From Alphaproteobacteria bacterium (GTDB lineage Bacteria; Pseudomonadota; Alphaproteobacteria; Micavibrionales; Micavibrionaceae), in the NCBI GenBank assembly GCA_002701555.1, contig NZVS01000044.1, forward strand, positions 1-19,649: a stretch of 19,649 bases of DNA, written 5' to 3'. The notes under the pieces were generated by a model. That model saw only the letters and a list, made by a program, of their open reading frames with translations. It was not told the origin of the DNA and did not search any database. Position 1 is the stretch's first letter. Every line of letters begins with the position of its first letter. Made by a program: the position numbers and the translations under genes. This document shows positions 15,773-19,649 of this stretch, piece after piece.

Positions 15773-17107
15773 TTAATTGGCACCATATGCAATAACTGCA
15801 TTTGCGACCCTTTCAAAGCCTGCAATATTGGCACCCTTTACGAAATCTCCTTCTCCGTATTTAAGACAAGTTTTAAAAATATCAGACATTATAGATTGTA
15901 GTTCCCCATCGACTTTTTCGGCAGACCAATGCTGATATTCTGCATTCTGGCTACGCTCAAGACCCGATACGGCGACCCCCCCGGCATTCACAGCCTTTGA
16001 AGGTAAAATGGTCATACTTTTCAAGCCACGCACATATTTTGTGGCGTCGGTGGTTAAAGGCATATTTGATGCTTCGCAAATCGTATCAACACCAGATTTT
16101 AATAGAGCCTTAGCTTCATTCTCACCAATTTCGTTCTGAGTTGCTGCAGGGATTGCAACATTCGCCCCCTCAAGTCCCCATGGTTGCTTTCCTTTATGGT
16201 AATTTACCTGATCTTTAAATTTACCTGTTTCAATTTCATTTAAACGTCCCCGTTTTTCAAATTTTAAAACCTTAAGGGCTTCCAGCAGATCGAAAGTCAT
16301 ACCTTCTTTAAACTCGAGAGTTCCATCACTATCTGACACAGACTTAATATTGACGTCTAGATTAAGCAATTTTTCTGCTGCAAACAGGGCGACATTTCCT
16401 GATCCTGAAATCAAAACCTTTTTGTCTTCTAATGCCCCACCAGAGTTTTCAAGATAGTGTTTAAGAAAATAGACAGTTCCATATCCCGTTGCTTCTTCGC
16501 GGATACAGCTGCCACCAAATGCAGGAGACTTTCCTGTAAGTGCGCCCTGAAATTTATTCTCTATTTTCTTATATGTTCCGAATAAATAACCAATTTCACG
16601 TGCGCCTACGCCAATGTCTCCTGCAGGAACATCCGTGTCCTGCCCAATATGTCTATAAAGCTCAATCATATAGGCTTGGCAGAAACGTTCTATATCTTCT
16701 TTCTCAAATTCTTTCGGGTTAAAATCGCTCCCACCTTTTGCTCCGCCCATAGGAAGCCCTGTAAGTGCGTCTTTAAATGTTTGTTCGAAGGCCAGAAATT
16801 TAAGTGTATCAAGCTTCAAACCTTCCTTGAACCTTAAGCCTCCTTTATATGCGCCGAGCGCATTATTGTGTTGGACGCGCCAGCCTGTGTTTATTCTGAT
16901 GTTACCCTTGCCGTCTCTCCATGTAATACGAAATTCTAAAATACGGTCAGGTTCTGATAGTCTTTCAGGTAGTTTTTCTTCTAGATATTCTTTGTGACCA
17001 TCTAACCATGGGAAAACATCTTCATATACATCCCTAACCGCTTGCAAATATTCAGATTGTCCAGGGTTTTTGTCTTCCAGTTTGTTAAGAAAATCATTAA
17101 GTGTCAT
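15773..17107 (-). CDS. gdhA: NADP-specific glutamate dehydrogenase
   Basis: This 444-residue enzyme has about the length of E. coli GdhA (447). The dehydrogenase core is clear: GWRVQHNNALGAYKGGLRF, then LTGLPMGGAKGGSDF with the catalytic-region lysine, DVPAGDIGVGAREIGYLFG, and SCIREEATGYG. The nucleotide-binding loop is SGSGNVALFAAEKL. The enzyme aminates 2-oxoglutarate with ammonia and NADPH in the cytoplasm. I chose the ATG at 17107, which has AGAAAGG (17116-17122) eight bases upstream, over the adjoining TTG at 17110. An EcfG-like box lies 52 bases upstream, which would be unusual control for this assimilatory gene. It is divergent from the DUF2383 gene. NADP specificity is by family resemblance. 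Confidence 0.95.
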   Translation of the reverse strand: MTLNDFLNKLEDKNPGQSEYLQAVRDVYEDVFPWLDGHKEYLEEKLPERLSEPDRILEFRITWRDGKGNIRINTGWRVQHNNALGAYKGGLRFKEGLKLDTLKFLAFEQTFKDALTGLPMGGAKGGSDFNPKEFEKEDIERFCQAYMIELYRHIGQDTDVPAGDIGVGAREIGYLFGTYKKIENKFQGALTGKSPAFGGSCIREEATGYGTVYFLKHYLENSGGALEDKKVLISGSGNVALFAAEKLLNLDVNIKSVSDSDGTLEFKEGMTFDLLEALKVLKFEKRGRLNEIETGKFKDQVNYHKGKQPWGLEGANVAIPAATQNEIGENEAKALLKSGVDTICEASNMPLTTDATKYVRGLKSMTILPSKAVNAGGVAVSGLERSQNAEYQHWSAEKVDGELQSIMSDIFKTCLKYGEGDFVKGANIAGFERVANAVIAYGAN

Positions 17108-17158
17108 CAAAGCGGCCTTTCTAAAAGATAATAAACTTATTATTTACGGTTTAAGAAT

Positions 17159-17184
17159 TACGCATGGGATTAGCTTAATGTTCC
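17159..17184 (-). promoter_or_regulatory. EcfG-like promoter facing gdhA
   Basis: On the minus strand GGAAC (17180-17184), 17 bases and CGTA (17159-17162) match the EcfG consensus in eight of nine positions. It lies 52 bases before the gdhA ATG and back to back with a second such box on the plus strand. An 11-base palindrome TTCCTGAGGAA (17197-17207) lies between the two elements and overlaps the plus-strand box. Confidence 0.5.
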
Positions 17185-17203
17185 GCAAAACAAACATTCC
17201 TGA

Positions 17204-17228
17204 GGAACTAAGCTCTTCTAATAGTGTT
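17204..17228 (+). promoter_or_regulatory. EcfG-like promoter facing the DUF2383 gene
   Basis: GGAAC (17204-17208), 16 bases and TGTT (17225-17228) match the EcfG consensus in eight of nine positions. A transcript starting near 17236 would give a leader of about 35 bases to the preferred ATG at 17271. Confidence 0.5.
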
Positions 17229-17270
17229 TGTCTGTTACATTAACTAACTATGGAAATTACTGAGGTAAAT

Positions 17271-17735
17271 ATGTCAGGAAACGAAGCAAAAACTCTTAAA
17301 AACTTAATTCATGAGTGTTGCGATGCTGAAGAGTTTTATCAAGAGGCCGCCGAAACGACCGATGATGCCGGGATGCGAAGATTGTATAGTGAAATGAAAG
17401 ATGTACATTCTCCTATAATTGCCGATCTTTCTGGGCAAGTGAAAAACTTGGGAGAAAAACCGGATATAGAAACTACACTTCTGGGTGATATCACAAGTTC
17501 ATTCGGCGCTTTAAAAGCTGCTTTGTCTACACATACTGATGTGTCTCTTGTTAAATCTTTGGAAGAAGTCGAACTGAAACTTTTGCAAGACTTTTACTCG
17601 CTTTACAAAAATGATGATGCAGTTTCCGATGAAACCCGCAATATTCTGAAATATCATATTGGTATGCTGAAAGAGGCATATGCTAAAATGAAGGAAGCAC
17701 GACAAGTTATAGTATCAAGTGTAGCTGCTGCTTAA
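17271..17735 (+). CDS. DUF2383 / PA2169-type four-helix-bundle protein
   Basis: This is a 154-residue soluble, helical protein from the preferred ATG at 17271. That ATG has GAGGT five bases upstream; an in-frame ATG at 17250 lacks any ribosome binding site and falls close to the predicted transcript start. The sequence shows LKNLIHECCDAEEFYQEAAE, a MRRLYSEM helix, and a third and fourth helix with LEEVELKLLQDFYSLYK. This matches the DUF2383 (PA2169-like) ferritin-like bundle, often found in stress or stationary-phase settings and without a settled activity. The gene is divergent from gdhA across a gap with EcfG-like boxes in both directions. Its stop overlaps the convergent amidotransferase stop by four bases, TTAA. 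Confidence 0.75.
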   Translation: MSGNEAKTLKNLIHECCDAEEFYQEAAETTDDAGMRRLYSEMKDVHSPIIADLSGQVKNLGEKPDIETTLLGDITSSFGALKAALSTHTDVSLVKSLEEVELKLLQDFYSLYKNDDAVSDETRNILKYHIGMLKEAYAKMKEARQVIVSSVAAA

Positions 17736-18454
17736 TTATATTTACTTACTTTGTTTTCTATTTGGACTGAATTGGCATTGCTGATTAACCATTTAAATAT
17801 ATTACGACAGAATTTCTTATAAGGCATTAGCTCGGGATGAAACTGAACGCCAAGTACAAGTTTCTGCCGGTCTTCTATGACTTGAACCACCCCATTATTT
17901 TCTTTTGCTGTTATTTCGAGGTTGGACCCTAAAAGGTTTATTGCCTGTGTGTGTAACGAATTTACACACAGCTTTTCTTTCTCCTCGGCGAGCTCTGATA
18001 TCAAGGAAGGAGTATCAAGATAAGCTGCTTTCCTGTAAAAAATACGCCCTAAATGATTTGTAGGGTACTTTATTTTTTCATACATTTTAGAAATATCGAA
18101 GAAAAGTGTACCGCCCCTGCTTATATTGATCAGCTGCGCGCCACGGCATATACCTACTACCGGTTTTCCTTCCTCTTGGCACTTTTTGAAAAGGGAGAAT
18201 TCCAGTTTGTCTCGCGCAATATCGTATTTATAATATTTTTTCTCCTTACCATCATAATTATCCGGATGGACATCTATGCCACCTGATATTATAAGACCTT
18301 CGAATTCCGGAACATCATCTCCTGGAAGAATAAAGCGCGGTCGCCCCCCTAGGAAATAAACAACAGCCGCACTGTAAAATCTAGACAGCCGATTATATTG
18401 TCTAGATCCGGTAATACCTATGACCGGACGGAAATCTGGTTTTCTAGTAAACAT
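17732..18454 (-). CDS. Class I glutamine-amidotransferase-like hydrolase (peptidase C26 / PuuD-like)
   Basis: This 240-residue protein has the full C26 triad: C103 in the nucleophile elbow GICRGAQ, H206 and E208 in VQFHPEL. Other family features are ISGGIDVHPDNYDG (56-69), the acidic and basic residues around ARDKLE, and VNSLHTQAI (164-172). PuuD-type enzymes hydrolyse gamma-glutamyl amide bonds of small molecules; others in the fold supply ammonia or cleave peptides. The reading frame overlaps the end of the upstream amidoligase by 37 bases and has no clear ribosome binding site, so it is likely translationally coupled. That pairing suggests it removes or edits an amide bond made by the amidoligase, or supplies ammonia to it (inference). 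Confidence 0.85.
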   Translation of the reverse strand: MFTRKPDFRPVIGITGSRQYNRLSRFYSAAVVYFLGGRPRFILPGDDVPEFEGLIISGGIDVHPDNYDGKEKKYYKYDIARDKLEFSLFKKCQEEGKPVVGICRGAQLINISRGGTLFFDISKMYEKIKYPTNHLGRIFYRKAAYLDTPSLISELAEEKEKLCVNSLHTQAINLLGSNLEITAKENNGVVQVIEDRQKLVLGVQFHPELMPYKKFCRNIFKWLISNANSVQIENKVSKYN

Positions 18455-19467
18455 TTTTTTATAGCTTTCAAGTAACTTTTGGTAACGAAAGTAAAAAGCG
18501 ATCGTCCTTTATAAAGTTGTATTAATTTCTGTCTTAAATCATGATTATTAGCAACCAACTCTACAACTTCCCATATTTCCCATTCTTTTTCTATGCTCCA
18601 ATTTCCGTCTCCTATCCGGCAGTCTGGTAACCTGTAATGAAATGTGGGTCTTTTTTTTATAAGTGTATCACCTTTAGTTACATATTTAATTTTCTCTTCC
18701 TCTAACATGCTTAGGCATGGAAGCATATCCAGTGCCCGATTTCTAGTGGGATTGTATTTTAAATAGTCATCGATAAACTGGCTTTGTTCTGGGAGATATC
18801 CTTCATTTAGTATCAAGTTGTTATAACCAGAAGGATAAAATGCTGCATACTGGGTAACTGATCGCGATATATCTGGGTGCACTTTTTCTTTCAGATAAGG
18901 TTCAAGCAATGCAAAAGCCTGTACATAAGCCAAAAGAGTTTCAGTATTTAGATCGGGGACATCAGGATTAAAGTGCAAGCCGAAAGCATATAACGGCGAT
19001 AGATGGGTTCCTTTTGCCCCATTTAGAGCCAGAACATCTGCAATTTTATCAAGCTCCTTTAGATATTCGATAGGAATGGGGGGTGTTACAATTTCGAGTG
19101 GCACTACACCTTCGCTTAAATCCTCCAGAACTTTTTTTGCAAACTCCTGCATCTGGGAGGAGAAATCATCTTTCTTATGATTTTTAACTTCTCGGGAAAG
19201 TTTGAGCAATCTTTCAAAATCTACGAAAACTCTAAAATCACCATACTTAGAAGGTATTTTGGCATAGTTATCATGAATATACTCTATTGTTTCACTGTTT
19301 AAAAAATCAGAAACAATTTCCGTGGCGGGGCGCAACATCAATGATGTGAACTCAAGTTCTACTCCTATGAGCCTTGAGTCACCATCTTTTTTATTAAGTG
19401 GATATGTTGAAATACTCATACCTGTCATTATCACGCCAGGATGATTTTGGTTAGCCCTATTATTCAA
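18418..19467 (-). CDS. GS-fold amidoligase (Amidoligase_2-type)
   Basis: This 349-residue protein from the TTG at 19467 fits the Amidoligase_2 family. Features are the paired metal-binding glutamates in GVELEF (E37, E39), the LEIVTPP segment (E125), GLHFN (H165), and the arginine-rich TRNRALDMLP and RPTFHYRLPDCRIGDGNW. These enzymes share the glutamine synthetase fold and are predicted to join carboxylates to amines with ATP. The TTG overlaps the stop of the preceding small membrane ORF (TTGA). Later ATGs at 19428 and 19419 are alternative starts, since the conserved part begins only at about residue 33. None of the three has a strong ribosome binding site. The substrate is unknown; peptide or small-molecule amide synthesis is inferred from the family. 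Confidence 0.82.
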   Translation of the reverse strand: MNNRANQNHPGVIMTGMSISTYPLNKKDGDSRLIGVELEFTSLMLRPATEIVSDFLNSETIEYIHDNYAKIPSKYGDFRVFVDFERLLKLSREVKNHKKDDFSSQMQEFAKKVLEDLSEGVVPLEIVTPPIPIEYLKELDKIADVLALNGAKGTHLSPLYAFGLHFNPDVPDLNTETLLAYVQAFALLEPYLKEKVHPDISRSVTQYAAFYPSGYNNLILNEGYLPEQSQFIDDYLKYNPTRNRALDMLPCLSMLEEEKIKYVTKGDTLIKKRPTFHYRLPDCRIGDGNWSIEKEWEIWEVVELVANNHDLRQKLIQLYKGRSLFTFVTKSYLKAIKKCLLENQISVRS

Positions 19468-19610
19468 CCCGTTTTTGTTGCTTCGCTCGAAAGTGACAAA
19501 TGAGAGTCAAACTCTACGGCTGAGGCAATGTCCAAATCACCTACCAATATCACCAAAGCACCTCCAAAAAGAAGGATACCGGCTACTAATAATAAAAATT
19601 TATTGGACAT
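19464..19610 (-). CDS. Small single-pass membrane protein before the amidoligase
   Basis: This is a 48-residue frame with an ATG at 19608-19610 preceded by a GGGGGT stretch (minus strand, about 19617-19622), a reasonable ribosome binding site. It begins MSNKFLLLVAGILLFGGALV, so residues about 4-24 form a transmembrane helix. A polar tail follows (VGDLDIASAVEFDSHLSLSS). Its TGA overlaps the amidoligase TTG as TTGA, a typical coupling arrangement. I know no family for it. The hydrophobic helix, ribosome binding site and overlap argue that it is a real gene and belongs to the amidoligase operon. It could tether or locate the amidoligase at the membrane (speculation). Confidence 0.6.
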   Translation of the reverse strand: MSNKFLLLVAGILLFGGALVILVGDLDIASAVEFDSHLSLSSEATKTG

Positions 19611-19649
19611 TGCATTACCCCCAAAAATTTATAGATACTTTTTGGCCAA

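Noticed and set aside
17250..17270. Upstream ATG of the DUF2383 gene (adds MEITEVN)
   Set aside because: It has no ribosome binding site and lies within about 15 bases of the transcript start predicted from the EcfG-like box; the ATG at 17271 has GAGGT at proper spacing.

Overview
The window looks like chromosomal DNA of a fairly AT-rich alphaproteobacterium. Three kinds of evidence point there. (1) A perfect CtrA box (TTAA-N7-TTAA) and three GANTC sites lie in front of a lipoprotein gene. (2) There is one perfect and three near-perfect EcfG-type general-stress promoters (GGAAC-N16/17-CGTT). (3) The gene set fits: TamA/TamB, ClpA-like AAA+, DUF4402 adhesin-type proteins with a PapD-like chaperone. 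No tRNA, rRNA, CRISPR or transposase was seen. No gap between genes exceeds 300 bases.

Layout. 1-1829 (+): the 3' end of a DUF4402 secreted protein, a strong terminator, a PapD-like chaperone, and a second DUF4402 protein translationally coupled to it; no usher is visible. 1830-3127 (+): a CtrA-type promoter and a lipoprotein with a helical segment, a Pro-rich linker and an AMIN-like C-terminal domain. 3149-6580 (-): a 1143-residue ClpA-like unfoldase with an apparently triplicated N-terminal domain. 6734-7585 (-): a lipoprotein alpha/beta-hydrolase. 7688-10351 (+): osmC, a DUF2795 gene and a PhzE-type chorismate amination enzyme with its glutaminase domain fused. 10348-15081 (-): tamA-tamB, the outer-membrane assembly pair. 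15302-15757 (-): a small unit made of a perfect EcfG promoter, a 36-residue candidate ORF, a glycine-zipper lipoprotein and a terminator. 15773-17107 (-): NADP-type glutamate dehydrogenase. 17271-17735 (+): a DUF2383/PA2169-type four-helix protein, divergent from gdhA, with EcfG-like boxes facing both ways. 17732-19610 (-): a three-gene cluster of a tiny membrane protein, a GS-fold amidoligase and a class I glutamine-amidotransferase-like (peptidase C26) enzyme, joined by start/stop overlaps.

How the genes may work together. Stress response is a recurring theme: osmC is a peroxidase, and EcfG-like boxes precede DUF2795 (possibly with phzE), gdhA, DUF2383 and the small-ORF/lipoprotein unit. 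Envelope biogenesis is a second theme: chaperone/DUF4402, the AMIN lipoprotein and TamAB. The least described elements are the amidoligase-amidotransferase-membrane protein cluster, the triple-N-domain ClpA, the orphan PhzE homologue and the EcfG-driven micro-operon. All functional calls rest on motif recognition by eye; no database search was run.
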